DNA of 51,883 nt from Candidatus Eremiobacter antarcticus. GTDB taxonomy: Bacteria; Vulcanimicrobiota; Vulcanimicrobiia; Eremiobacterales; Eremiobacteraceae. Below, in pieces: positions 34,048-42,898 of the stretch. Within the stretch, counting starts at the first letter, position 1. Every line of letters starts with the position of its first letter. The notes beneath the pieces are model-generated. The model searched no databases and was not told the origin of the DNA. It was given only the letters and a program-made list of their open reading frames with translations. The stretch covers positions 1 through 51,883 of the forward strand of contig QHBK01000001.1 of the NCBI GenBank assembly GCA_003244105.1, given 5' to 3'. A program made the position numbers and the translations under genes.

Positions 34048-34821
34048 TCAGTTGCCTCGTTCGATAATCGTGCGACGCTGATGTCTTCCCGAACCTTCGA
34101 CCAACGCTATGGCTTGAGGGACCCCATCCAGGATGAAGAAGCGACCGCGGAAACGATAGTTGACGAGCGTGTCAGAGCCATCATTTCCGATAGCGAACAC
34201 CGCCGGCATGTTCTGCAATCCTGTGGGCATTTCGATGTAGGTGCGAACGCCGTCGTTCATGGCGCCCACGGGCATGATTGTTCGATCACCGTGCATGTGA
34301 TAGGCGAAGTCCAGCTTCTCGGGATCCACCTGCAAAATGCCAGCTGCATTGGGGAGGGCCGATTTCCCCCGCACATTTTCCTCGATGTGCGCAACTCGTG
34401 CGACCCGATAGTAAAAATTCGTATAGCCCTGATCGCTCCGCGGCGTTGAAGCTAGGATGACATAGCAGACGCGTCTATCGGTTGTGATGATCAAGTTTGT
34501 CCGCAGCCCGTACTGCGTTGGTTTCACCAAAACGTGGGGGGTCGTAGCGTCGATACCGCTCACCGCCGTATTCAGAATCCAACGTACCGAGTCGCCCGTG
34601 GCCATACTTATGACGGTTTCGCCCTGGTCGAGTACAATGTCGCAAACGAAAAGCGGCTGACAGACGACAGCGCTGGACGGTCCATGAGGTTGCTGCCGTG
34701 CTCTTGCGTCACCACTGCCAGCGGGGTGTGGAACACCTAGCGCCGCGCCCGAAAAGATCGACAGGACAGCGCCGACCGTGATCATGAGCACGAGTGTTTT
34801 GGCCTTCAACTTCGACCTCAT
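34048..34821 (-). CDS. trbG: T4SS core-complex protein TrbG/VirB9
   Basis: 257 residues from ATG 34821, which overlaps the TGA of trbF as ATGA; the ATG at 34836 lies inside trbF and is less likely. A signal peptide (LVLMITVGAVLSIFSGAALG) is followed by the VirB9 beta-sandwich: VCDIVLDQGETVISMATGDSVRWIL, HVLVKPTQYGLRTNLIITTD, and a C-terminal domain with FVFAIGNDGSDTLVNYRFRG-like strands (AVFAIGNDGSDTLVNYRFRG in the sequence). It forms the outer-membrane ring with VirB10. No VirB7/TrbH lipoprotein gene lies between it and trbI. Confidence 0.92.
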   Translation of the reverse strand: MRSKLKAKTLVLMITVGAVLSIFSGAALGVPHPAGSGDARARQQPHGPSSAVVCQPLFVCDIVLDQGETVISMATGDSVRWILNTAVSGIDATTPHVLVKPTQYGLRTNLIITTDRRVCYVILASTPRSDQGYTNFYYRVARVAHIEENVRGKSALPNAAGILQVDPEKLDFAYHMHGDRTIMPVGAMNDGVRTYIEMPTGLQNMPAVFAIGNDGSDTLVNYRFRGRFFILDGVPQAIALVEGSGRHQRRTIIERGN

Positions 34822-35480
34822 AGGTATTCGGTCCATCGAATGTTATGCACGAAGATGCCAAGTGGATTCTTAAACAATCCGGCTTCATCCGACGATGGGT
34901 TCAACTCAATCTCGAGGCTGGCTTGCCAGTGTGTAGTTTTCGTAATGCGGCCTTGAAGATCTCGCGCGTCTTCAGCCCATTGGACCTGGTACGTTCTATC
35001 GCTGATTGGCAGGACTGCGTCAATAGCGCAGCCTACCGTTCCATTCTGTGCGATATCAAAGGGCGAATTCGCCTTGAAATATTCGTTAAGAATCGTTGCT
35101 CCTGAAGAATCGACCATCGCATAAGCTCGAGCAAGAAGTGCTTTCTGAGCGATCGGATCGGAACTCACCGAGCGGACGTCCGTAATCCACGAAGCAAGTT
35201 GCGCCTTTATCACTCGTTGATCGACCGCTGCAGCGCGATCGGCCGGCCTTACCGCGACGGCTTGTCCAAGTTTGTCGACCTCCACCACGAAGGGCACGAA
35301 TTTGCTTTGCGAGGCAAGCCAGATGACGCCGAGCGCCAGAACGGCAGATACAGCAATAGAGCCCAAAGCGGCGTACCGCCAGTTCCGCGCACGAGCGATG
35401 TAACTGCCGTAACGCTCGTTCCACTCACGACGTGCATTCAAATATGGGTCCAAGTCAGTTTCAGCCGGCGTCCCAGTCAC
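34818..35480 (-). CDS. trbF: T4SS inner-membrane protein TrbF/VirB8
   Basis: 220 residues from GTG 35480, chosen because GTGA overlaps the stop of the small upstream ORF; TTG 35522 is the longer option. A short cytoplasmic N-terminus with NARREWNERYGSYIARARNW, one membrane helix (AALGSIAVSAVLALGVIWLA), then the periplasmic NTF2-like domain (FVPFVVEVDKLGQAV; LASWITDVRSVSSDP; YQVQWAEDARD). It nucleates assembly of the inner-membrane complex. Coupled by 4-base overlaps on both sides. Confidence 0.92.
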   Translation of the reverse strand: MTGTPAETDLDPYLNARREWNERYGSYIARARNWRYAALGSIAVSAVLALGVIWLASQSKFVPFVVEVDKLGQAVAVRPADRAAAVDQRVIKAQLASWITDVRSVSSDPIAQKALLARAYAMVDSSGATILNEYFKANSPFDIAQNGTVGCAIDAVLPISDRTYQVQWAEDARDLQGRITKTTHWQASLEIELNPSSDEAGLFKNPLGIFVHNIRWTEYL

Positions 35481-35719
35481 TGACGTGCCACTTCTTCTAC
35501 CCGATTCATACGCGTTGTGCAAAATCGGTGCAACGTCGCATTCACAACTTCGGCCATTTCATCATCAGATAGGCCTATGATGACAATGCTCCGCAGCGTT
35601 TGTGCAACCCACAACATCGCAAGGTCACGACGCAACGAGTTGTCGCGAGAGGTACTTGAAATTCTGCGGGTGCTAGTTCTGATCTCGCCACGACGGCCAG
35701 ACGATTGCGTTTCCAACAA
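35477..35719 (-). CDS. Unrecognised 80-aa protein between trbL and trbF
   Basis: The frame fits tightly in the operon: TTG 35719 lies 4 nt after the trbL stop with GGAG about 9 nt upstream, and its TGA overlaps the trbF GTG. The N-terminal third is rich in Arg, Ser and Thr (SGRRGEIRTSTRRISSTSRD). The rest looks helical (LRRDLAMLWVAQTLRSIVIIGLSDDEMAEVVNATL), with a hydrophobic stretch that is marginal for a membrane segment. It has no lipobox, so it is not an ordinary TrbH, TrbK or VirB7. In Ti-type trb operons no gene sits at this exact place. Function unknown. Confidence 0.6.
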   Translation of the reverse strand: MLETQSSGRRGEIRTSTRRISSTSRDNSLRRDLAMLWVAQTLRSIVIIGLSDDEMAEVVNATLHRFCTTRMNRVEEVARQ

Positions 35720-35723
35720 CAGG

Positions 35724-37331
35724 CTACTCCATATCGTGGTGTTTAAAGCGAATATGAATGGTTCCACCGGCGGCATCGTTAGGAAAAGTCGGTGTTCGCA
35801 GATTGCGAAGCACATCTAGCACGGACTGGGATTTACGCTTCGAAACGCCAGTGAGGCTATCACTCGTCTTAGCCGCAGTGCCCGACGATCGTGAAGGCGG
35901 CTCAACGCCGGTGCCGAGCGAATCAACAGCGCTTGGCATTGAGGATGCAGTGGATCCAGAGGCCGACACTTCCTCGTCGGCTGCGCTCTCGGGAGTCGGC
36001 GAGCTCTCCTCTTGGGATCCGTCAACCTGTTTCTGTACTTGCGGCGCTTTTGACGAGCCGGCTTTGCGCGAGCCACTAGCTGGTATGACCGCCGCTTCGC
36101 GCATCGCATCCAGAATTGTGCCGGGTTGGGGAGCAAAACTACCTGTCGAAGGAGATGTATTGCTTGAGCGAGGGGTCAGCGGTTCAGCAGCTATCCCCGC
36201 CCTATGTGTCGGTGCCTTGGCTTCGGGACTAGGTGGCGCACCAGTGATCATCCCAACAACGGGAGACGAAGCCGCATCTTTTACGCGCTGAAGGCTGCCA
36301 ACGCTGGATGCGACCGCGCCCGCTGCAGTTAGAGATCCAGCCACCATCCCAACCGCGCCCGCTATGGTGGTGCTTGCAGTAGAGGCAGCGGTGCCTAATG
36401 TCATCACCGGAGAGCCGTTCATGAGTCCTGCAGCCAAGCCCGGGATATGCCAGCCAAGAAGCATGAACACAAGGGCCGAGCCCGCGACACCAACATAGAC
36501 ATCCGGCGGCGCCACCACCCCTGCCGTGAATAGCGCCGCCCATTTGGTGGCAAGCGTTTCACCTAGACCGACAATCAGATACAGCATGAACAGCTTGATA
36601 CCGACGCTTACGGCATAGCCAACGTACTTCTCGGAGAACGGCAGCGTCCACCGACTGCCTCCAAAGCCGAGAAAGAATATCCCAGCGCTTACAACGATGT
36701 ACGATTCGATGAGAGTAACCATGAGTTGACCCGCCACTACGGCGAAGGCGACCACGACCCCAAGAGCGGAGAGCGTTGCGATGAGCACTGCCAACATCGC
36801 TGTAAAAAAGTTCGGATTCGTGATCGTCCCGAGCATGCTTTTCGCTAACTGAAGACCATGTCCGAACATGCTGCTCGGATCAAGAACAACCGCTTGGCCG
36901 CCAATGGTTGCGCCGGCCTGTGAGAAGCTATTTATGAGGTATGGCATCCAGGTCGGAGCATTCTGAAGCAGGGCTAGAAAAAAGAACACGCCCATGAGCT
37001 TGAGCACGAGCTGCGAGATGAAGTCTGAAAGACTATCGCGTTGCAACGCATAGGTGATGGCTGTCCACGCAAGTTCGATCGCAACGAGCGCGAAAAACAG
37101 GTGCTGAGCATACCCCAGTGCGGTTGAAATCCACTCGCTGCTTGCCCCCTTATATGCATTTGCCACGTCCGTGAGAGTGCCGGCGCCTGCCATAGGCGTA
37201 ATCACAGCCGCGTGAGCCGCCGCTGCCGAATACCCGAATGTCGCCACTACGACCGCCACAATGAGAGCGAGCCGCCCCGCAGGCAAGACCCTCGAGGTAG
37301 CAAACTGCAACCGCAGACAGGAGGACGCCAC
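35724..37331 (-). CDS. trbL: T4SS polytopic membrane protein TrbL/VirB6
   Basis: 535 residues from GTG 37331, 2 bases after the trbJ stop. A signal peptide (LIVAVVVATFGYSAAAAHA), several membrane segments (YAQHLFFALVAIELAWTAI; LVLKLMGVFFFLALL; FFTAMLAVLIATLSALGVVV; GIKLFMLYLIVGLGETL) and a long cytosolic Ser/Ala/Pro-rich tail from about residue 340 are typical of TrbL. The inner-membrane channel of the transfer apparatus. The low-complexity tail is longer than average. Coupled to the small ORF that follows. Confidence 0.92.
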   Translation of the reverse strand: MASSCLRLQFATSRVLPAGRLALIVAVVVATFGYSAAAAHAAVITPMAGAGTLTDVANAYKGASSEWISTALGYAQHLFFALVAIELAWTAITYALQRDSLSDFISQLVLKLMGVFFFLALLQNAPTWMPYLINSFSQAGATIGGQAVVLDPSSMFGHGLQLAKSMLGTITNPNFFTAMLAVLIATLSALGVVVAFAVVAGQLMVTLIESYIVVSAGIFFLGFGGSRWTLPFSEKYVGYAVSVGIKLFMLYLIVGLGETLATKWAALFTAGVVAPPDVYVGVAGSALVFMLLGWHIPGLAAGLMNGSPVMTLGTAASTASTTIAGAVGMVAGSLTAAGAVASSVGSLQRVKDAASSPVVGMITGAPPSPEAKAPTHRAGIAAEPLTPRSSNTSPSTGSFAPQPGTILDAMREAAVIPASGSRKAGSSKAPQVQKQVDGSQEESSPTPESAADEEVSASGSTASSMPSAVDSLGTGVEPPSRSSGTAAKTSDSLTGVSKRKSQSVLDVLRNLRTPTFPNDAAGGTIHIRFKHHDME

Positions 37332-37333
37332 TT

Positions 37334-38044
37334 CTAGAACTTGACCGCCGGGTTACTAGCGCTGTCGATCCAAGCTCTCAATGAAGCATACTGACTCGTC
37401 TGAATCTGCTGCTGTGCCGCAAGAAAGCTGGCCTGGGTTTGGATTTGCGCCATTTGCAATTGGCGAAGTTTTTGAAGTTGCTGAACTTGTTGGGCGGCGA
37501 TCATGTTGCCGACTTGGAGAACTTGCATATGCCCTGCCGCGCCGTCGCTCATGGACTCCAAGGAATACAAGAGCTCATCTTCGCTGCCCAATTGCCGGTC
37601 CTGGACATGAGCGTCTTGAAGTGAAGCCTTGATGCCCGCAAGAGAGTTCCGCGCCCATTCTTTATACTGCTGGACGAAGTCCGGCGCACCTTGGAAGCCG
37701 GGGTACATCTTGTCGAATTCATTGGATAGGTTTTGATCGGCATAGCTTATGGTTTGGCTGTTGCGCATAATCTGTCGCAACCGTGCCATTTCTGATTGGA
37801 TCGCGCCCCATTGCCCTTTTGGTATGTTGCGAAGCGCTCGCACTTGTAGCTCGATCTGCTGCAGCTGATAGGCGATCTGCTTAGTTTGATTGATCGTTGC
37901 CTTGAGAGTGTTTGCTTGGTTGAGGACATTTTGCACGTAGTTGACCGGATCAAATACCGGCACTGTCGCCTGAACTTGAGTGCAGCTCATCGAAAACCAC
38001 GCGCATGTGAACAAGACGACAATAATAGAGCGTTTCCGTCTCAT
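37334..38044 (-). CDS. trbJ: T4SS minor pilus protein TrbJ/VirB5
   Basis: 236 residues from ATG 38044 (AAGGAG upstream). Signal peptide with a cysteine near its end (LFTCAWFSMSCTQVQA), then a long coiled-coil-rich body: VNYVQNVLNQANTLKATINQ, QIAYQLQQIELQVRALRNIP and a Gln-rich region QQVQQLQKLRQLQMAQIQTQ. This matches TrbJ, the VirB5 counterpart at the pilus tip, involved in cell contact and entry exclusion. A 61-bp gap separates it from trbE. Confidence 0.9.
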   Translation of the reverse strand: MRRKRSIIVVLFTCAWFSMSCTQVQATVPVFDPVNYVQNVLNQANTLKATINQTKQIAYQLQQIELQVRALRNIPKGQWGAIQSEMARLRQIMRNSQTISYADQNLSNEFDKMYPGFQGAPDFVQQYKEWARNSLAGIKASLQDAHVQDRQLGSEDELLYSLESMSDGAAGHMQVLQVGNMIAAQQVQQLQKLRQLQMAQIQTQASFLAAQQQIQTSQYASLRAWIDSASNPAVKF

Positions 38045-38105
38045 CTTCTACTCCTTTCTACCTAGTGTATAATTCATCGCTGCAATTTTACGAGCGGTAA
38101 CATAG

Positions 38106-40556
38106 CTAGTTGCGCAGACGCAGCCATGTTTCGCCGGCGTCGGATAATCCGCGGGAATGGAGCCATATGGCCGGCCATACATCGCCGCACGCCTCGATCA
38201 AGGATTGCACCGAAGCGATTTCGTCCTTACCGCCGGCTCCTAGAAAGCTAAAGGCGACGTCTCCCAAGTCTAAATCAAAAACGCGTTTGCCCAGGGGCGA
38301 TAAATAATAGTACTGCCTCTTCGGTAGAGCTGAAGCGATAATCTCGATTTGTTCTGCGGTGACGCCGAGCGCGGAATATCCAGCTGCCACCGAAGGGTTC
38401 GTCGCCTCCGGATTCGGGAGCAGAATCTTAGTTGGACAAGACTCCATCACCACATTAGCTATGTGCGACTCGAGAATATCGGTGGGGCTATGAGTTGAGA
38501 AAACGACGGCAGCATTGGCCTTACGAAGCGTCTTGAGCCATGCCCGGATCCTCTCTTCGAACAGCGGGTTGAGCAGCAGCAGCCATGCCTCGTCAAGGAC
38601 AACAAGCGTGGGCTGACCGGTCAGGCGTTCTTCTATTCGATGAAAAAGATACAATAGGACTGGAATGACATTGTTGCGCCCAAGTTCCATGAGGTTTTCC
38701 ATTTCGAACACCTGGAATGCATTGTCGGCGAGCCCGTCTTGATCCGCATCCAACAGAGTCCCCATGGCTCCGGAAAGAGTGTAGTGAACAAGGGTGTCAC
38801 GGAGCTCGTGATCCTGTAGGGTGCTGAGAAGATCCGTTAAGCTACGGCCTTTGCTTTCGCCAAGTAACCGCAATGCCGTGGTGAGCGCCTTGCGATGATG
38901 TGGCCGCACACTGAGTCCCTGCAGACTAGCGAGCGTCTCAAGCCACTCCGCGGCCCATGCTTGCTCGGATATCTGATCCACTCGAGCGAGTGGATAAAAT
39001 GATAACCCGCCTCGTTGTCCTGCAATATCGTAGTGTTCGCCGCCCGCTGCCTTGCACAGTATGAAGGCCGAATAGCCCTTATCGAAAGCAAAAACCTGAG
39101 CGTTCGAATATCGGAAATGTTGAGCCATCAAAAACGCAAGCAAGGTCGACTTTCCCGAGCCCGTTGGGCCAAGGACCAAGGTATGTCCGACGTCGCTCAC
39201 GTGGAGATCCAAGCGGAAAGGAGTCGCACCGTTCGTAGAGGTGTATGCCAGCGGAGAGCTGTTCGATGGGTAATAAGGGCACGGGTTCTCTTCAGGACCG
39301 GGCCAGATCGTCGTGAGCGGCAACAGGTCGGCCAGGTTTAGCGTATGCATCAGGGGCCGGCGCACGTTAGCGTATCCGTGACCTGGCAGGCTTCCAAGGT
39401 ATGCCTCAACAGCATTCACATCTTCCAATCGAGCGTTAAAACCGGCAGCGTTGGCCAGTTTGAGGACGTTTCGTGCACTGGTATCCGCAATGGCGGAATC
39501 TTCATTCATGATCACCACGACGCTTGTACAATAACCGAACGTGACGGATCCGCTTGAGGCTTCGGCCAGCGCGCTTTGAGCATCGTCCGCCATCGCATCG
39601 GCGTGAGCATTTGGGCGGGCGGTGCGACCACCGGCCTGCTCGGCTATTAGGCCTCGAAGGCTCTTACGCCGCTGGAACCACTTTTTTTCGTAGTTGGAGA
39701 TCTGTTTCTCCGCAATCGTCGAATCCAAGAAAATGAAGCGCGTTGACCAGCGATAAGCTAATGGAAGCCGATGGAGAAACTCGAGCATGGCGGGATGGCT
39801 GTACTGCGGATAGCCGACGATTGAAATCGGCCGAATATGCATGCGACCAATCTTGGGCCTTGAATCGCCATAGAAATCTTGGCTTCCTAGAACGCAGTCC
39901 AAGTACATGGGCACCGGCGGAAGATTAATGGGATGATCAAGGCCGGTGATGCATCTGTTCAGATGGCGTAAAAGCCGGTCCTCACACCATCGCTGTTCAC
40001 AGTTGACTCCGGACTGTCGACCAAGCCTAGTGAGCTTTAAGCTTGTGGAAAGTAGGCCCTCGATCTCAGAAAGACTGCTCCTAAAGAACTCGAGTTGTTG
40101 TATAGCAACGTCTTGGGCATTGTCCTGAGGCTCGGCAAAGTAGGCAGCAAGTTTGCCTTCGACATCGGCGGGCGGCAGGTATGTCAACGTGAAACAGTAC
40201 TCGCTTTCGAAGTGCCGACCCGCTGCCTCATACCGCGCGCGCCGTTCCTCGTCGATAAGCCGTGTCGTCCGGTCCGGAAATTTTGAAGTCGTCAAGTATC
40301 CCAGGGAGGGCCGACGGATTGCATCTACGTGGGCCATCCAACCGCTTCCGCGCCCCATCAAAGCCGTGTTAACCCGTGCCGAGAGCGCTGACAGTTTGTG
40401 ACTAGTCGCCGAATCGAGGTCCTCACCACAATAAGACCACGCGGCCAACAGGCTGCCGTCTTTGTTCAAAACGATGCCGTCTTCGATCAGCGCAGCGTAG
40501 TTCAGTAAATCCGCGAAACCTTTCGCCCTAGTACGGAACTCTTTCAACTGCAACAC
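38106..40556 (-). CDS. trbE: T4SS ATPase TrbE/VirB4
   Basis: 816 residues from GTG 40556, 7 bp after trbD. The N-terminal CagE/TrbE domain (FADLLNYAALIEDGIVLNKDG) is followed by the ATPase with Walker A in LVLGPTGSGKSTLLAFLMA and Walker B in PTLVVLDEAWLLLLNPLF. The closing region KTLRKANAAVVFSTHSPTDI is the usual sensor segment. It powers pilus biogenesis and substrate transfer from the cytosolic face of the inner membrane. Full length, intact. Confidence 0.95.
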   Translation of the reverse strand: MLQLKEFRTRAKGFADLLNYAALIEDGIVLNKDGSLLAAWSYCGEDLDSATSHKLSALSARVNTALMGRGSGWMAHVDAIRRPSLGYLTTSKFPDRTTRLIDEERRARYEAAGRHFESEYCFTLTYLPPADVEGKLAAYFAEPQDNAQDVAIQQLEFFRSSLSEIEGLLSTSLKLTRLGRQSGVNCEQRWCEDRLLRHLNRCITGLDHPINLPPVPMYLDCVLGSQDFYGDSRPKIGRMHIRPISIVGYPQYSHPAMLEFLHRLPLAYRWSTRFIFLDSTIAEKQISNYEKKWFQRRKSLRGLIAEQAGGRTARPNAHADAMADDAQSALAEASSGSVTFGYCTSVVVIMNEDSAIADTSARNVLKLANAAGFNARLEDVNAVEAYLGSLPGHGYANVRRPLMHTLNLADLLPLTTIWPGPEENPCPYYPSNSSPLAYTSTNGATPFRLDLHVSDVGHTLVLGPTGSGKSTLLAFLMAQHFRYSNAQVFAFDKGYSAFILCKAAGGEHYDIAGQRGGLSFYPLARVDQISEQAWAAEWLETLASLQGLSVRPHHRKALTTALRLLGESKGRSLTDLLSTLQDHELRDTLVHYTLSGAMGTLLDADQDGLADNAFQVFEMENLMELGRNNVIPVLLYLFHRIEERLTGQPTLVVLDEAWLLLLNPLFEERIRAWLKTLRKANAAVVFSTHSPTDILESHIANVVMESCPTKILLPNPEATNPSVAAGYSALGVTAEQIEIIASALPKRQYYYLSPLGKRVFDLDLGDVAFSFLGAGGKDEIASVQSLIEACGDVWPAIWLHSRGLSDAGETWLRLRN

Positions 40557-40563
40557 AGAAGTA

Positions 40564-40887
40564 TTACTGTTGCTCTGTGCGGTGGCTTAGCGACGCCGTG
40601 AAGTGTGCATGGGCCGGATAATAGCTGCGATACCTCACATGGCGTACGTATGTCTTGGACATTTGCGCATCGCGCTTTGCGAGCCGCTGAAGTGCCGCAA
40701 GCATCAGGCTCCAAAACACAAGGCCTCCCAAAGCAAAATATAGATTTGCGATGCTGAAGACCGTCATGCTCGCTAAGGTCGCTGAAACGATAACGAGCTC
40801 TCGCTCCGCACCTAACACCAGCAACGGCTGAAGCAAGGATTGGTGAATGGGCAGCAACCTCGGATCCTTGGCAGGCGCCTGTGTCAA
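40564..40887 (-). CDS. trbD: T4SS protein TrbD/VirB3
   Basis: 107 residues. The N-terminal PRLLPIHQSLLQPLLVLGAERELV is the VirB3/TrbD signature, followed by two membrane helices (VIVSATLASMTVFSIANLYF; LGGLVFWSLMLAALQRL) and a basic C-terminus. The ATG overlaps the trbC stop by 4 bases (ATGA). An inner-membrane partner of TrbE. Confidence 0.9.
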   Translation of the reverse strand: MTQAPAKDPRLLPIHQSLLQPLLVLGAERELVIVSATLASMTVFSIANLYFALGGLVFWSLMLAALQRLAKRDAQMSKTYVRHVRYRSYYPAHAHFTASLSHRTEQQ

Positions 40888-41219
40888 ATGGTTGCACCTG
40901 CAAGACCAAGAGCGCTCAGGAATTTTGAACCGAGCACCAAAAAGGCGATTGCGATAACTACCATAAGCGCGCGGCGGGCAAAATGGCTCAAGTCCTCACC
41001 GAATACAAGGACGGCACCCGCCACGAACAGAGCGATCAAGGAAATCGCGCTTGCTACAGGACCAGTAAGATCGGCTGCAAGCGTTTGCAAGGGAGCATCC
41101 CATGGGAGCGATCCGCCAGCACTTGACGCCGCTGCCTCGTCTGCCGTCGCGCCGTAGGCTAAGAGTGCGCCGACGACGTAGCACCATCGTATATGTGTGC
41201 GCTGGAAAAAAGTGCTCAA
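40884..41219 (-). CDS. trbC: T4SS pilin TrbC/VirB2
   Basis: 111 residues from TTG 41219, chosen because AGGAGGAG lies about 4-5 nt upstream and fits better than the ATG at 41270. A signal peptide ending near DEAAASSA releases a mature subunit GGSLPWDAPLQTLAADLTGP with two hydrophobic helices (VASAISLIALFVAGAVLVFG; ALMVVIAIAFLVLGSKFL) around a short polar loop. The C-terminus GLAGATI resembles the tail that TraF removes from RP4 TrbC during pilin cyclisation. It forms the conjugative pilus. Separated from trbB by an HNH gene on the other strand. Confidence 0.88.
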   Translation of the reverse strand: MSTFFQRTHIRWCYVVGALLAYGATADEAAASSAGGSLPWDAPLQTLAADLTGPVASAISLIALFVAGAVLVFGEDLSHFARRALMVVIAIAFLVLGSKFLSALGLAGATI

Positions 41220-41500
41220 ACATCTCCTCCTGTGGAAAGTGCGGGCAACGCATATCACCCGGATATTCAAGTCGTCTAGCGCTGATATTTACTAAGAACG
41301 ATCTAACTTCACGTTATGATGGAGCGACAGTGTTCTCGAATTGTGGCGAGATGATGATCAAGTGTAGCTCAAGATTAGTTTGCAGGTCTGCGCTCCGAGC
41401 GTAGACACGTCGCGTTCTTCTCTTGTTTGCGCTAGTAGACGCAATGGCGCTCAGGATGACGGCAGGAGCAGCTCGCCCGAATGTTTGACCCTAAGACCTA

Positions 41501-41827
41501 GTGAAACATCATCCGTTCAAGAGTGCTCACATTCGCAAAGCTTGGTTGCGAAAGCAACTCGGCCAATACGGGCCCTTTTGTTGGCTCTGTGGTTATCTGC
41601 TCCCTGACGCCTTCGGCTTATCCGAAGATGGCATCTGGGCTACGACCTTTGATCACGTGCAGACTCGGGCGGATGGAGGGACGTCTGACTACGAGAATCT
41701 TCGTTTGGCACATGGAAAATGCAATTACCGGCGGAACAACCGGTGCGTTACAACTGAGCTCATAGAACACATACATGACCTCGTGCCCGGAAATATCCGA
41801 AGATTATCCTCCCGCTTAGATCAATGA
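41501..41827 (+). CDS. HNH endonuclease, opposite strand inside the trb operon
   Basis: 108 residues from GTG 41501. Zinc cysteines in PFCWLCGYLL and LRLAHGKCNYRRNN flank the HNH core ATTFDHVQTRADGGTSDYEN, in the order C-x2-C, DH, N, H-x2-C. It matches small standalone HNH nucleases related to those of group I introns and phages. It lies between trbC and trbB but is transcribed the other way, so it was inserted between operon genes; no intron or intein features were recognised. Its role may be homing or defence. The 280 bp before it (41220-41500) shows no other gene. Confidence 0.82.
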   Translation: MKHHPFKSAHIRKAWLRKQLGQYGPFCWLCGYLLPDAFGLSEDGIWATTFDHVQTRADGGTSDYENLRLAHGKCNYRRNNRCVTTELIEHIHDLVPGNIRRLSSRLDQ

Positions 41828-41900
41828 GTTCAATTCCGTGCGTCCGTTGCTCGCCCAATAATCGGCACCACAGGCCCGAACGGTTGGGTCGCTTGTCGTC

Positions 41901-42872
41901 TCAAGTACTTGCGAGAGGTTCCAAAACATATCCGGCCTCGGTCCAACCTCTCACCGACACTATCTCCTGAACGCGCCTTCCGCTTGGGGTACGTGCAATC
42001 CAAACGACTATATTTACAACTTCAGCGACGAGTTTTGGTTGCGCCGGGACGTTTGCTTCTTGTATGAGCTGCTCCAGGCGAACAAGTGCGGCCGCACAAT
42101 TGTTGGCATGAATAGTAGCTAAGCCTCCTGGGTGTCCGGTGTTCCAAGCCTTCAGCAGTGCGAGAGCCTCCGCTCCCCGGACCTCGCCGACGACGATTCG
42201 ATCCGGTCGCAGTCGCATCGTTGTCCGCAGCAAGCGCGTCATGTCTGCATGCTCGCTTGTGTGCAACTCCACGCGGTTCGCAGCGATGCACTGCAGTTCA
42301 ACCGTATCCTCCAACACGACGATCCGTTCACAAGAGCTGGCGCCGGTGCTCATTTGAAGCAGGAGAGCGTTGGCAAACGTCGTCTTACCCGATCCGGCCG
42401 CTCCTACTATAAGAATATTCTTCCTTTCATAAATGGCGTGGCGAAGAACATCTGCGTGCATAGCTCGTAGCGATCCCAACAGAACATAGTCATCTAACGA
42501 GTAAACCAAGCTTGCGCGCTTGCGGATTGCAAAGCTCGGAGCTGAGGCGATCGGCGGCAGCACGCCTCCAATCCGGCTTCCATCGAGGGGTAGTTCTGCT
42601 TGTAAGATCGGATGCTCCGAGTTCACGACTGAGTTGAGCATCATCGCAACAGTGCCAAGTAAGCTTTCGGCTTGGGCCGGCTTCATTCGATCGCCCGTAT
42701 CGTGCATACCGCTTCCCATCACGTCGACCCATAATCTACCGTCGGGATTCAGCATCACTTCAACAACTTGCGGGTCCGCCAATGCGCTGAGTACTGTAGG
42801 CCCGAGTTCTCTCTTGAGCTTCTCTTCCAGGCGCGCTTGCCGGCGCTGTGCGGCCGATAGAGCATCTTGCAC
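41901..42872 (-). CDS. trbB: T4SS hexameric ATPase TrbB/VirB11
   Basis: 323 residues. An N-terminal domain (VVEVMLNPDGRLWVDVMGSG; LDGSRIGGVLPP) precedes the RecA-like ATPase, with Walker A GAAGSGKTT at residues 157-165, an Asp box in CERIVVLEDTVEL, Walker B-like RPDRIVVGEVRGAEAL, and the His box GGLATIHANN. It energises pilus assembly at the membrane. First gene of the trb block. Two palindromes lie between it and traG. Confidence 0.94.
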   Translation of the reverse strand: MQDALSAAQRRQARLEEKLKRELGPTVLSALADPQVVEVMLNPDGRLWVDVMGSGMHDTGDRMKPAQAESLLGTVAMMLNSVVNSEHPILQAELPLDGSRIGGVLPPIASAPSFAIRKRASLVYSLDDYVLLGSLRAMHADVLRHAIYERKNILIVGAAGSGKTTFANALLLQMSTGASSCERIVVLEDTVELQCIAANRVELHTSEHADMTRLLRTTMRLRPDRIVVGEVRGAEALALLKAWNTGHPGGLATIHANNCAAALVRLEQLIQEANVPAQPKLVAEVVNIVVWIARTPSGRRVQEIVSVRGWTEAGYVLEPLAST

Positions 42873-42898
42873 GTTGTTACCTACGGGGGGCCGATGTG

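Noticed and set aside
35477-35815. Longer 112-codon version of the small trb ORF
   Set aside because: Its first 32 codons lie inside trbL; the TTG at 35719 has a ribosome site just after the trbL stop.
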